From: Nostoc sp. CHAB 5844
GTDB taxonomy: Bacteria > Cyanobacteriota > Cyanobacteriia > Cyanobacteriales > Nostocaceae
Reading direction: 5' to 3'
DNA length: 64,000 bases
Assembly (NCBI RefSeq): GCF_020829595.1
Contig: NZ_JAIVFW010000031.1
Location: 23,854-87,853, forward strand
Notes under the pieces: generated by a model
Databases searched by the model: none
Seen by the model: the letters and a program-made list of their open reading frames with translations, nothing else
What the model was told of the DNA's origin: nothing
Position numbers and translations under genes: made by a program
Shown here: in pieces, positions 37,786 to 46,302 of the stretch
Numbering within the stretch: position 1 is the stretch's first letter
How the letters are laid out: the number at the start of each line of letters is the position of its first letter

Positions 37786-37920
37786 TCATTTGTCAATGGT
37801 CAATGGTCATTAGTTAATTGTAGAGACGAGATGATTAGCGTCTCTACAAGGGGCAAGGTAATTCGTAGTTGGTATTATCAATTACGAATTACGAACTTGT
37901 ACTGAGCGTAGCCGAAGTAT
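37786..37920. repeat. STRR run with palindrome
   Basis: GTCATTTGTCAATGGTCAAT-type tandem words (37786-37812), then palindrome GTAGAGACG…CGTCTCTAC (37820-37847), then AATTACGAATTACGAAC-type repeats and TGAGCGTAGCCGAAGT. This fills the whole spacer to the cobD-like gene. Confidence 0.75.
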
Positions 37921-37935
37921 TACAAACTACGAATT

Positions 37936-39048
37936 CTAGAGTAATGTTTGAAGCGCTGTTAATAAGCGCTGGTTGTCAGACACAGAACGCACGGCCACTC
38001 GGAAGAAGCGATCGCCTAATTCTTTAAAGCTCAAGCAGTCTCGAATTAAAATCTGATGATGTTGGAGTAATTGTTGCTGTAACTGCGAACTTGATTGTTG
38101 TGATGCCACTAGTAAAAAGTTCGCAGCACTAGTGTGAGGCTGCAATCCCTCAATGGCTGCTAAACCTTGAAACAGTTGGTTTCTTGTAGGTGGTAGCCAT
38201 TGCCAAGTTTGCTGTTGAAAATTGCGATCGCTAATTACAGCAATTGCGGCGGCGGCCGCTAGATTGTTAACAGGCCAAGGATCGCGCCACGACTGCCACC
38301 GCGACAAACGATCAGGATGTGCGATCGCATATCCCAGTCTTAGCCCCGGCAGACTGTAAAATTTTGTGAGCGATCGCAACACGACTAAATTTTCATATTC
38401 CTGCACCACCGAAATCAGGCTTTGTTCTGCTTCTGGTGGCACAAAATCCATAAACGCTTCATCTACCACCACCAAGGCAAACTCTTTTAACAGCGGTAAA
38501 ATCTCCTGCCGCGAAAATAGTTTTCCTGTCGGGTTGTGAGGATTGTTTAACAGCAGTCCCTTGCCATTTGTTCTTTGTCCTCGCAGTTCTAAGTGCTTGC
38601 CGCCAATACTCAGACTTTTGTCATTGTTTGTTAACAAATGACTATTGACAAATGACAAATGACTTAAATCAAGGGGAAACTCCAGGACTTTAGCGTTGTA
38701 AGCCGTCAGGGTGCGGTAGTAATCACCAAAGGCTGGAGTGAGCAAGATTGTTGCAGGTAATGCTGCTAATTCCCTACCTACCAAAGTTAATAATTCTGCT
38801 GAACCGTTACCCGGCAGAATCCACTCTGGTGGTAATTGATGGAAGTGACTGAGAGCTAGTCTCAGTTCACTATATTCTGGTTCTGGATAGTGCCTCAGAC
38901 TACCAATTTGAGATTTAATCGCAGCGATCGCACTATCCGGTGGCCCTAAAGGGCTGATGCTCGCAGAAAAATCAAGAATAGCATCACGGGGACAGCCAGC
39001 CAGTGCTGCTGCCCAGGCTAAATTTCCCCCGTGTGCTGGTTGCTGCAT
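37936..39048 (-). CDS. cobD: Threonine-phosphate decarboxylase (CobD-like PLP enzyme)
   Basis: A 370-residue fold-type I PLP enzyme that, as CobD, makes aminopropanol phosphate for cobalamin. I see HGGNLAWAAALAG and FSASISPLGPP at the start, YPEPEYSELR, LPGNGSAELL, NNPHNPTGKL, VVDEAFMDF, the PLP lysine in RSLTKFYSLPGLRLGYA, and FFRVAVRS at the end. The TTG at 39057 was rejected for ATG 39048. Near residues 130-145 about 15 residues (SFVNSHLLTNNDKSL) are encoded by GTCATTTGTC-type repeats, an extra in-frame insert. It could instead be a histidinol-phosphate-type aminotransferase, but the N-terminal motif favours CobD. Confidence 0.87.
   Translation of the reverse strand: MQQPAHGGNLAWAAALAGCPRDAILDFSASISPLGPPDSAIAAIKSQIGSLRHYPEPEYSELRLALSHFHQLPPEWILPGNGSAELLTLVGRELAALPATILLTPAFGDYYRTLTAYNAKVLEFPLDLSHLSFVNSHLLTNNDKSLSIGGKHLELRGQRTNGKGLLLNNPHNPTGKLFSRQEILPLLKEFALVVVDEAFMDFVPPEAEQSLISVVQEYENLVVLRSLTKFYSLPGLRLGYAIAHPDRLSRWQSWRDPWPVNNLAAAAAIAVISDRNFQQQTWQWLPPTRNQLFQGLAAIEGLQPHTSAANFLLVASQQSSSQLQQQLLQHHQILIRDCLSFKELGDRFFRVAVRSVSDNQRLLTALQTLL
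38620..38665. repeat. STRR inside the cobD-like gene
   Basis: GTCATTTGTC-type words (reading ACAAATGACAAATGAC on the plus strand) lie within the coding region and are translated in frame on the minus strand. Confidence 0.75.
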
Positions 39049-39074
39049 CAAAATCAAAATCCCGCAAACTAAAC

Positions 39075-39359
39075 CTAAGATTTTGGGGGTGCAACTCTTT
39101 CTCTAAAGAGTTTACCAGCAGAGAAAGCAGGCACTTTTGTTGCCGGAATTTCCATTTTTTCATTGGTTTTGGGGTTACGTCCTTCACGGGCTTTGCGTTC
39201 CCGTGATTCAAAGGAACCAAACCCTACTAGTGTCACCTTATCGCCAGAGGAAACCGCTTCAATAATGGTTTCCAACGCAGCGGTTAAAACAGCATCTGCT
39301 TGTTTTTTGGTAACACTAGCTTTTTCTGCCACTGCATCAACCAATTCGCCTTTGTTCAT
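39075..39359 (-). CDS. hup: DNA-binding protein HU
   Basis: A 94-residue histone-like protein. I start at ATG 39359 because AAGGAG lies 7 nt upstream; a longer frame exists. The family signature is clear: MNKGELVDAVAEKASVTKKQA, VTLVGFGSFESRERKAREGR NP and IPATKVPAFSAGKLFRERV. The basic arm RNPKTNEKMEIPAT binds bent DNA. The HU gene of Anabaena (hanA) is needed for heterocyst development, so a similar role is possible. Upstream of its start the spacer holds no other gene. Confidence 0.96.
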   Translation of the reverse strand: MNKGELVDAVAEKASVTKKQADAVLTAALETIIEAVSSGDKVTLVGFGSFESRERKAREGRNPKTNEKMEIPATKVPAFSAGKLFRERVAPPKS

Positions 39360-39586
39360 ATAAACTCCTTGAGATTTACTTGAGATTTGTAACAGATGCA
39401 CCATGTAGCATCCTTACTAAAATCTCTGTTTGCAGAACTACAAAAGTCGCGCTTAGGGAGTATTTCTACTCAAAACGGCTACACATCCCATCGGCTCGAC
39501 TTTTCAATGAATCATTCTAAGGTGTAGCAGACAGAAGTGGATATATGAAACCGTTAATTTATATGGATTTCAGAATTTTTTGTGTT

Positions 39587-39622
39587 TTTAGGGGGGGTGT
39601 TGCACGCAAAACCCCCCCTAAA
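39587..39622. terminator. G7/C7 hairpin
   Basis: TTTAGGGGGGGT (39587-39598) and ACCCCCCCTAAA (39611-39622) make a perfect 12-bp stem with a 12-nt loop. It lies upstream of the HU gene and is not followed by T residues on either strand, so termination is only one possibility; it may be a repeat. Confidence 0.5.
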
Positions 39623-39889
39623 GTAGGAAAAAATACTTAGTAGAAACCTCTGTTGTGAAAAAAACTATAAAATTATTGGACAAGAGAAAAATCTTGATTT
39701 ATGTCTGTTGACTTTCTAATTAGACAATTTGTTCAAGTGATCTGCGGCCAGAGGCGATCGCCATAATTACAAATTGTTAATCATGCACCAATTACAGCAT
39801 ATAATTTGGCTATAAAAGCAGTAATTATTATAATAAATACTTATGTCTGCTAAAGATGTCTCATGAAGTTATAAAAGTAGCTTTACAAA

Positions 39890-40031
39890 AAGACAGTTGG
39901 CATTGAGCGTCGGCATCGAACAATGCTGCTACTGGGCGATGAGTCAATGCTTCTACTATCATCAACATCTTCCCTGCTAACACTGCACCTGTTTTTTGTT
40001 GCAGTTGTCCCAGATGTTTAATTAGTTTGAC
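39890..40031 (-). pseudogene. Remnant of an IS4-type transposase
   Basis: The minus strand reads VKLIKHLGQLQQKTGAVLAG, KMLMIVEALTHRPVAALFDA, DAQCQL, which matches my memory of the middle of cyanobacterial IS4-family DDE transposases. No flanking transposase code, inverted ends or start codon is found, so this is a short fossil. Confidence 0.5.
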
Positions 40032-40110
40032 CTACTAGCCATAACATTAAAGAGGGAAGCAAATTTACTTTTTTGCTTCCCAATAAGTTGTTTATCAGCA
40101 AAAATCACTG

Positions 40111-40227
40111 TTAGAAAATTCCTAAAAGAAAGATGAAAGTCATACCACAGAATACGATTAATGACATAATCAGGATATTGCCAATGCTGTGGTCGTTAGT
40201 TGTTAGTTTGTGTGAATGGTCTTGCAT
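40111..40227 (-). CDS. 38-residue single-helix membrane protein
   Basis: This is a small frame from the ATG at 40227 to a TAA at 40111-40113. A GAGAGAC ribosome-like site lies upstream. It begins MQDHSHKLTTNDHSIG and continues as NILIMSLIVFCGMTFIFLLG plus IF. The charged/His-rich N-terminus followed by one long hydrophobic helix fits a small membrane peptide such as those bound to photosynthetic or respiratory complexes. No name can be given. Confidence 0.5.
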   Translation of the reverse strand: MQDHSHKLTTNDHSIGNILIMSLIVFCGMTFIFLLGIF

Positions 40228-40831
40228 ATGCACCGTCTCTCTTTTCAATTACTTGTGGTGCAATTATAGCCAGGGTTAATTTGAATTATTTAAATTAATA
40301 TAAAAAGTTGATTTTATTTGATTTAAGTTCAGAATCGTTGTTAGGTTACAAGTAAAAAGATTAAAATTTATTGCCAATTTTTTTATAAAAATTCAGGCAT
40401 TTAACAAAAGTACAATTTTAACTAATTGTTAGTGCCGTTAATAATGCTAAGTATAGGATTTTGTAACAGAATGTATCGTTAGCTAACAGATATACTGACT
40501 AAAAACAAGTATAATTTACTTTAACAAAAGTAAAAAAATATTTCATTTTAAAATAGCGGTGGCAAAAAAGTAATCAAGATAGAAATCCACCAAGAGATAG
40601 CTTGTAGATGAAAAGTTCAAATAATTTACAATCAAGGCGGAGAAAGCATTACATATACTGAATCATCCTAAAGTTAGGAAAATTGTACGCCTCTAGTTAG
40701 AGGGAATAATACTGAGTTATGGATACTTTAAGTAAAGAAGAACACGAATGAAGACCCTAAGCTTTGAAACACAGATAGAAATAATTTATCTGTGTTTATT
40801 CGTGTTTGTACCAGTTTATTTAGAGGTGAAT
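40228..40831. other. AT-rich leader region of sucrose synthase
   Basis: About 600 bp with no recognised gene apart from the open extension in front of susA. It should hold the susA promoter; in Anabaena susA responds to nitrogen status, but I cannot identify a reliable NtcA box here. Confidence 0.5.
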
Positions 40832-43252
40832 ATGTCTGAATTGATTCAAGCAGTGCTAGAGAGTGAAGAAAAAAATGATTTACGTGCTTTCATTAGTCAA
40901 TTACGCCAGCAAGAAAAAAATTACTTGCTGCGGAATGACATACTGCATGTATATAGTGAATATTGCTCTAAAAACGATCAGCCCGAAAAGCTTCAAACTT
41001 ATTCTCTCTTAGGGAAACTCATCTACTACACTCAGGAAATCATTCAAGAAGACTCCAATTTTTGTTTTATTATCCGTCCTCATATTGCTAGTCAAGAAGT
41101 TTATCGGCTGACAGCAGACTTGAGTGTAGAAGCGATGACAGTACAGGAACTACTGGATTTGCGCGATCGCCTTGTCCACAAATTCCAACCTAACGAAGGC
41201 GACTTGCTAGAATTAGACTTCGGCCCCTTTTACGACTACACACCAGTCATCCGCGACCCCAAAAATATCGGTAAGGGCGTACAGTATCTCAACCGTTATC
41301 TTTCCAGCAAACTCTTCCAAGACCCCAAACAATGGCTAGAAAGCTTATTTAGTTTCTTGCGACTGCACCAATACAACGGCATTCAACTACTAATTAACAA
41401 TCGCATCCAATCACAGCAGCAACTTTCTCAACAAGTTAAAAAAGCGATCGCATTTGTTAACGAACGCCCCAGTGATGAACCCTACGACGAATTCCGGTTT
41501 CAATTGCAAACAATGGGCTTTGAACCGGGTTGGGGTAACACAGCGCTACGGGTACAAGAAACCTTAAATATCTTAGATGAATTAATCGATTCACCAGCCC
41601 CCCAGATTCTCGAAGAATTCATCTCGCGCATCCCGATGATTTTTAGAATCGTCTTGGTGTCAGCCCACGGTTGGTTTGGACAAGAGGGAGTTTTGGGACG
41701 ACCAGATACAGGTGGTCAGGTTGTTTATGTTCTCGACCAAGCCAGGAATTTAGAAAAGCAACTAGAAGAAGATGTCTTACTAGCTGGTTTAGAAGGAATG
41801 AACGTTAAACCAAAAGTCATTATTCTCTCGCGTTTGATTCCGAATAGCGACGGTACTCTGTGTAACCAAAGACTAGAAAAAGTCCACGGTACAGAAAACG
41901 CCTGGATTTTGCGTGTACCGCTGCGAGACTTCAATCCCAACATGACACAGAACTGGATTTCTCGATTTGAGTTTTGGCCTTATTTAGAAAGCTTCGCCAT
42001 TGACTCAGAAAGAGAACTATTAGCAGAATTCCAAGGTAAACCCGACTTAATTGTAGGTAACTATTCTGATGGAAATTTAGTTGCGTTCCTCTTGGCACGA
42101 CGGATGAAAATTACCCAATGCAACATCGCCCATGCTTTAGAAAAATCTAAATATTTGTTTAGTAATCTGTACTGGCAAGATTTAGATAATAAATATCATT
42201 TCTCCTTACAATTTACTGCTGACTTGATAGCAATGAATGCTGCCAATTTTGTTATCAGCAGCACCTATCAAGAAATTGTCGGTACACCAGATAGTGTTGG
42301 GCAATACGAATCTTATAAATGCTTTACCATGCCTGAGTTGTACCATGTGGTGAATGGCATTGAGTTATTTAGCCCTAAATTTAATGTTGTTCCGCCTGGG
42401 GTAAACGAAAGTTATTACTTCCCCTACACGCGGACTCAAGAACGAGTAGAAAGCGATCGCGATCGCTTGGCTGAAATGTTGTTTACCCTAGAAGACTCCA
42501 GTCAAATTTTCGGCAAACTCGATGACCCCAACAAACGACCCATCTTTTCAATGGCGCGTCTCGACCGCATTAAAAACTTGACTGGGTTAGCCGAATGTTT
42601 TGGTCAAAGTAAAGACTTGCAAGAGCATTGTAACTTAATTTTAGTAGCAGGTAAGTTACGCACAGAAGAATCAGATGACAACGAAGAACGTGATGAAATT
42701 ATCAAACTTTATCACATCATTGACCAATACAATCTTCACGGCAAAATTCGCTGGTTAGGTGTGCGCCTGTCAAAAAGTGATTCTGGTGAAATTTATCGAG
42801 TTATTGCTGACCATAAAGGTATTTTTGTTCAACCAGCTTTATTTGAAGCCTTTGGTTTAACAATCTTAGAATCAATGATTTCCGGATTACCTACTTTTGC
42901 CACTCAATTTGGGGGGCCTTTAGAAATCATTCAAAATAGAGTGAATGGCTTTTACATTAACCCAACTAACGTAGAAGAAACAGCCACTAAAATTCTTGAT
43001 TTTGTTACTAAGTGCGAACAAAATCCTGACTATTGGGAAACAATTTCTCAAAAAGCAATTGACCGAGTTTATAGTACATATACTTGGAAAATCCACACAA
43101 CTAAGCTGTTATCTTTAGCCCGAATTTACGGCTTCTGGAACTTCACTTCCAAAGAAAACCGTGAAGATTTATTGCGTTATCTTGAAGCTTTGTTCTATTT
43201 AATCTACAAACCAAGAGCGCAACAACTCTTAGAACAGCATAAGTATCGGTAA
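40832..43252 (+). CDS. susA: Sucrose synthase
   Basis: An 806-residue enzyme that reversibly cleaves sucrose with UDP or ADP to give fructose and a nucleotide-glucose. I start at ATG 40832 (AGAGGTGA upstream), which gives the usual Anabaena SusA length. N-terminal regulatory part about 1-270; GT4 catalytic part with SAHGWFGQEGVLGRPDTGGQ, GNYSDGNLVAFLLARRM, IAHALEKSKY, PPGVNESYYFPY, MARLDRIKNLTGLAECFG and the acidic EAFGLTILESMISGLPTFAT. Filamentous cyanobacteria use it to consume sucrose, including that passed to heterocysts. It is a single gene. Confidence 0.97.
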   Translation: MSELIQAVLESEEKNDLRAFISQLRQQEKNYLLRNDILHVYSEYCSKNDQPEKLQTYSLLGKLIYYTQEIIQEDSNFCFIIRPHIASQEVYRLTADLSVEAMTVQELLDLRDRLVHKFQPNEGDLLELDFGPFYDYTPVIRDPKNIGKGVQYLNRYLSSKLFQDPKQWLESLFSFLRLHQYNGIQLLINNRIQSQQQLSQQVKKAIAFVNERPSDEPYDEFRFQLQTMGFEPGWGNTALRVQETLNILDELIDSPAPQILEEFISRIPMIFRIVLVSAHGWFGQEGVLGRPDTGGQVVYVLDQARNLEKQLEEDVLLAGLEGMNVKPKVIILSRLIPNSDGTLCNQRLEKVHGTENAWILRVPLRDFNPNMTQNWISRFEFWPYLESFAIDSERELLAEFQGKPDLIVGNYSDGNLVAFLLARRMKITQCNIAHALEKSKYLFSNLYWQDLDNKYHFSLQFTADLIAMNAANFVISSTYQEIVGTPDSVGQYESYKCFTMPELYHVVNGIELFSPKFNVVPPGVNESYYFPYTRTQERVESDRDRLAEMLFTLEDSSQIFGKLDDPNKRPIFSMARLDRIKNLTGLAECFGQSKDLQEHCNLILVAGKLRTEESDDNEERDEIIKLYHIIDQYNLHGKIRWLGVRLSKSDSGEIYRVIADHKGIFVQPALFEAFGLTILESMISGLPTFATQFGGPLEIIQNRVNGFYINPTNVEETATKILDFVTKCEQNPDYWETISQKAIDRVYSTYTWKIHTTKLLSLARIYGFWNFTSKENREDLLRYLEALFYLIYKPRAQQLLEQHKYR

Positions 43253-43290
43253 TTAGTAAAGGTAAAAGTTAAAAGTAAAAAGCGCAAAGT

Positions 43291-43500
43291 TGAGCCAGTC
43301 GCGTGGTGAGGGAGCGCGGTCTTGGGGGTTTCCACGCCACTTCCTTCAACGGTGGGAACCCCCGCAACGGAGTGGCTTCCCATGAGCGACTGCCGCGCAT
43401 GGTTTCCCGACTTGAGCGAACTGGCGTGGCGATATCGGTTTCCGTCCCCGCAATCGCCTCAACGGGGGGAACCCCCGCACGGCGTTGCTCTTCGCCTAAC
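43291..43500. repeat. GC-rich interspersed repeats
   Basis: About 210 bp with GAGCCAGTCGCGTGGTGAGG, GGTCTTGGGGGTTTCCACGC, GGTGGGAACCCCCGCAACGG and CCCGACTTGAGCGAACTGGC. It is the same family as the 4932 cluster. AAAAGTCAAAAG-type repeats flank it on both sides. Apparent ORFs here are artefacts. Confidence 0.8.
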
Positions 43501-43564
43501 TTTATAAGAAGGCAAAAGCTTCTTTTCTTTTGACTTTTACCTTTTGACTTTTGCCTTTTTATCG

Positions 43565-44167
43565 CTACCTTGTCAAATGAAACCAAGTTCTCGGCCCAAC
43601 TACTCCATCTACTATTAAATTCCGACGATTTTGAAAGGCTTTAACTGCGCTTTCTGTCAGCGCACCGTAAACTCCATCGACGCGAATAGCATAGCCGTTA
43701 GCTATGAGTAGCTTTTGTAAAACTCTGACAGCTAGACCGGAATTACCAAAACGTAGATTTGGTACAGTTCGACCAGCAAATCTGGGAGATCTGGCTAAAA
43801 GAATTTCATCATCATTAATTTGTTGGGATATCAAGCGTTGTGAACGCGGAAACTTCAGATTTACAGGCTGAAAATTCTTAAATTCAGATAAGCTATATAA
43901 GTCTTTAGTAGGTTTTTTCTCGGTTTTTTTTACTAGAATTTTTTTAGGTTGAGAATTAAAAGCTACTAAAGTAGCTTGAGGCTTTTGTTTGAGCTGCATG
44001 AATTCAGGTGGCGTGATATTTTTATCTGGCTCAAATTGAGATGAATGCCCCTGTGGTGTTTTCTGCACGCCATTGTCTAGCTGAATTACAGGCTGCTTGG
44101 AGAATGGAGACGGAGATGGTTGTTTTGCAATTAACACGCCCGTCATCAGCAGGACAATATCACTCAT
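43565..44167 (-). CDS. Peptidoglycan-binding-domain protein
   Basis: About 200 residues. The C-terminal ~65 residues form a PG_binding_1 domain (RFGNSGLAVRVLQKLLIANG, then VDGVYGALTESAVKAFQNRR and VDGVVGPRTWFHL), which binds cell-wall peptides. Before it is a Lys/Pro/Gln-rich linker. The start ATG at 44167 gives a short hydrophobic N-terminus (MSDIVLLMTGVLIA); a frame 27 codons longer exists, so the start is uncertain. Role probably cell-wall attachment. Confidence 0.83.
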   Translation of the reverse strand: MSDIVLLMTGVLIAKQPSPSPFSKQPVIQLDNGVQKTPQGHSSQFEPDKNITPPEFMQLKQKPQATLVAFNSQPKKILVKKTEKKPTKDLYSLSEFKNFQPVNLKFPRSQRLISQQINDDEILLARSPRFAGRTVPNLRFGNSGLAVRVLQKLLIANGYAIRVDGVYGALTESAVKAFQNRRNLIVDGVVGPRTWFHLTR

Positions 44168-44581
44168 TGTTTTTGATGTTATTAACACCCATACTTCCTT
44201 TGACAGAAAAATTGTCTTGGTTCCGGAATGGTGTGTCCTAAAAATCAAAAAATCTTATAATTATTGGTGACGAGAAACTACCGCGATCGCCTGACAATGC
44301 TAAATCATGACTCACGCAATAGGGAATGTCTCGCTTACTTTTTTTATGTCCCTGCTTTCCTTGAAAATAATAAACTCTAGATAATAAAAAATTGGTTCTA
44401 TCTTAAGCAGTATCTCTAACAGTTAATAAGATTTGAATAAGAAAATTAGCTTGATTTTTTAGACTTGATGAAGATACAAAATTATGGTTATTTAGGAAAC
44501 AAAATGAATAATTAACTCTACCTATGAGCAGAAGCGATCGCAGTGTAAAAGTAACAAGCGATCGCTATCTGATAATTTTCA
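44168..44581. other. Spacer with HIP1 sites
   Basis: Contains GCGATCGC at about 44284, 44535 and 44558. No gene or repeat family otherwise seen. Confidence 0.5.
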
Positions 44582-45673
44582 CTATCCTATGCTGGCGATA
44601 ACTGGATGGAAGTAAAAAGCAAAGCCTAAAACTGTATATGCAGCTAATAGCAAAGTGCCTTCTAACCAATTAGATTTACCATCAGAACTAATACTGTTAG
44701 CAATTAATACTGCCACAACCACTGCTACTAATTCAAAGGGATTAAAATCTAAATCCATTGGTTGACCAAACACCCAACCTGCTATTACTAATACCGGAGC
44801 TACAAATAAAGCAATCTGCATACTGGAACCGACAGCCACAGATACAGAAAGATCCATTTTATCTTTCATAGCTACGGTAACAGCTGTGGCGTGTTCTGCG
44901 GCATTGCCAACAATGGGAACTAAAATTACACCTGTAAATAGTGCTGTCAAACCTAGCTGAGATGTCGCTACTTCTAAGGAATCAACCAGCATTTCTGATT
45001 CGAGTGCTACTAGCAAGGTACATACCAACAACACCCCAGCCCACAACCAGAGATTTGGTTGAGCGTGAGAATTTTCCTTGGCTTCCGCCTCAGCGACACC
45101 CACATCATACAGATAAGTATGGGTTTTCATCGAAAACAGCAGAGTCAAAGCGTAGACCACAATTAACACTACCGCAACAGCCAGCGAAAGATGTTGGAGA
45201 GTTTGTTCGCTAATTCCCTTGGAAGTATAGTTCATCGCCGTTGGTAGCAAAATGGCAATCACCGCCAAATTCATCGAAGAAGCATTCACCCGCGCCACAA
45301 TCGGCTGAAATGTTTGTTCTTTGTAGCGCAGTCCTCCTAACAACATCGAAAGACCCATCACTAGCAGTAAGTTGCTGACAATTGAGCCTGTAATACTGGC
45401 TTTGACTACATTTACCAGTCCGGCTTTCAAAGCTATTAAAGCAATGATCAATTCTGTAGCATTGCCAAAGGTGGCGTTTAATAACCCTCCTAGTGTTGGG
45501 CCTACCACCACAGCAATTTCTTCAGTGGCTGTTCCCATCCAAGCCGCCAAAGGCAAAATGGCTAAACCAGCGGCAACAAATACTATCAAGTCTCCCCATT
45601 CAAGAAAATGAGCCGCTAACGAAACCGGAATAAATAGTAACAGCACGAAAAAAAGAATGTTTTTACCTGACAT
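44582..45673 (-). CDS. Ca2+/H+ exchanger (CaCA family, Cax)
   Basis: A 363-residue membrane protein with 11 predicted helices. I start at ATG 45673 (MSGKNILFFVLLLF); 41 extra codons upstream are repeat-like and unrelated. The two alpha repeats of the family are clear: GGLLNATFGNATELIIALIAL and VGNAAEHATAVTVAMKDKMD. Between them an acidic stretch (VAEAEAKENSHAQP) lies in the central loop. It exchanges Ca2+ (possibly other cations) for protons across the plasma or thylakoid membrane. Single gene. Confidence 0.94.
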   Translation of the reverse strand: MSGKNILFFVLLLFIPVSLAAHFLEWGDLIVFVAAGLAILPLAAWMGTATEEIAVVVGPTLGGLLNATFGNATELIIALIALKAGLVNVVKASITGSIVSNLLLVMGLSMLLGGLRYKEQTFQPIVARVNASSMNLAVIAILLPTAMNYTSKGISEQTLQHLSLAVAVVLIVVYALTLLFSMKTHTYLYDVGVAEAEAKENSHAQPNLWLWAGVLLVCTLLVALESEMLVDSLEVATSQLGLTALFTGVILVPIVGNAAEHATAVTVAMKDKMDLSVSVAVGSSMQIALFVAPVLVIAGWVFGQPMDLDFNPFELVAVVVAVLIANSISSDGKSNWLEGTLLLAAYTVLGFAFYFHPVIASIG

Positions 45674-46302
45674 TTGGTTACTTTCAGTTAGATGTATCCG
45701 ACAAAAATGTTGAGTGAGGTATGGGGAAGATGAGGGAGTGAAGGAACTAAGTAAGTTAACATAATTATTTTTCCTGATCTTGCTTATCTTCCTCATCCCC
45801 CGCAGTACTCAAAACTCAGCACTCCAATAGGATACTCTCAACCATTAGTTAACCCACTGAGAGAATCTACTAAACTCATACCAATTCTATGAATAGAGAC
45901 GTAGCATTGCTACGTCTCTACAACAAGATGTAAATTAAAGTTGCGTTTTACAGATTTTTCGCAATGTTTTGTAGCAAAAGTATCAATTTGGAAGTGAGAA
46001 ATTACACCAAAAATCGAGTTTAATATATTAAAAGACAATTAAACTTTTGATAGTGCAGCCAACAAAAAAACTTGAACAAAGGTGTTGTTAGATGGCTGAG
46101 AATTTAGTAATACTTGAGAAACAGTTATGCAATAACGCAGATTTCCCACTCTAGTCAGACTGCTTTCTCAGGAATTAGACTGTATCCTAGACCCATAGTT
46201 TTAGTCTATACCGGATTTTGTATTCAAACCTATGTAGATAAGGTTGGAATACAACGCTTTCCGCGTTGCTGCAAGTTTTTTGTTTTGGATAAATATACAT
46301 AC
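45674..46302. other. Divergent intergenic region with palindrome
   Basis: Contains the palindrome of 45894-45920 and CTCAAAACTCAGCACTCC words (45808-45825). The open frame from a TTG at 46114 to the DUF3536 start is not considered coding. A 17-codon frame starting at ATG 46092 might be a leader peptide, but nothing supports it. Confidence 0.5.
45894..45920. repeat. Palindromic repeat
   Basis: TAGAGACGTAGC and GCTACGTCTCTA arms around ATT. Same family as 11721, 20419, 37820, 51440 and 54668. Confidence 0.75.

Noticed and set aside
43269..43586. ORFs up to 105 residues
   Set aside because: They are entirely within the GC-rich repeat block.
46114..46302. 63-codon N-terminal extension of the DUF3536 protein (TTG start)
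   Set aside because: The extension has no family similarity and the ATG at 46303 suits the conserved start better.
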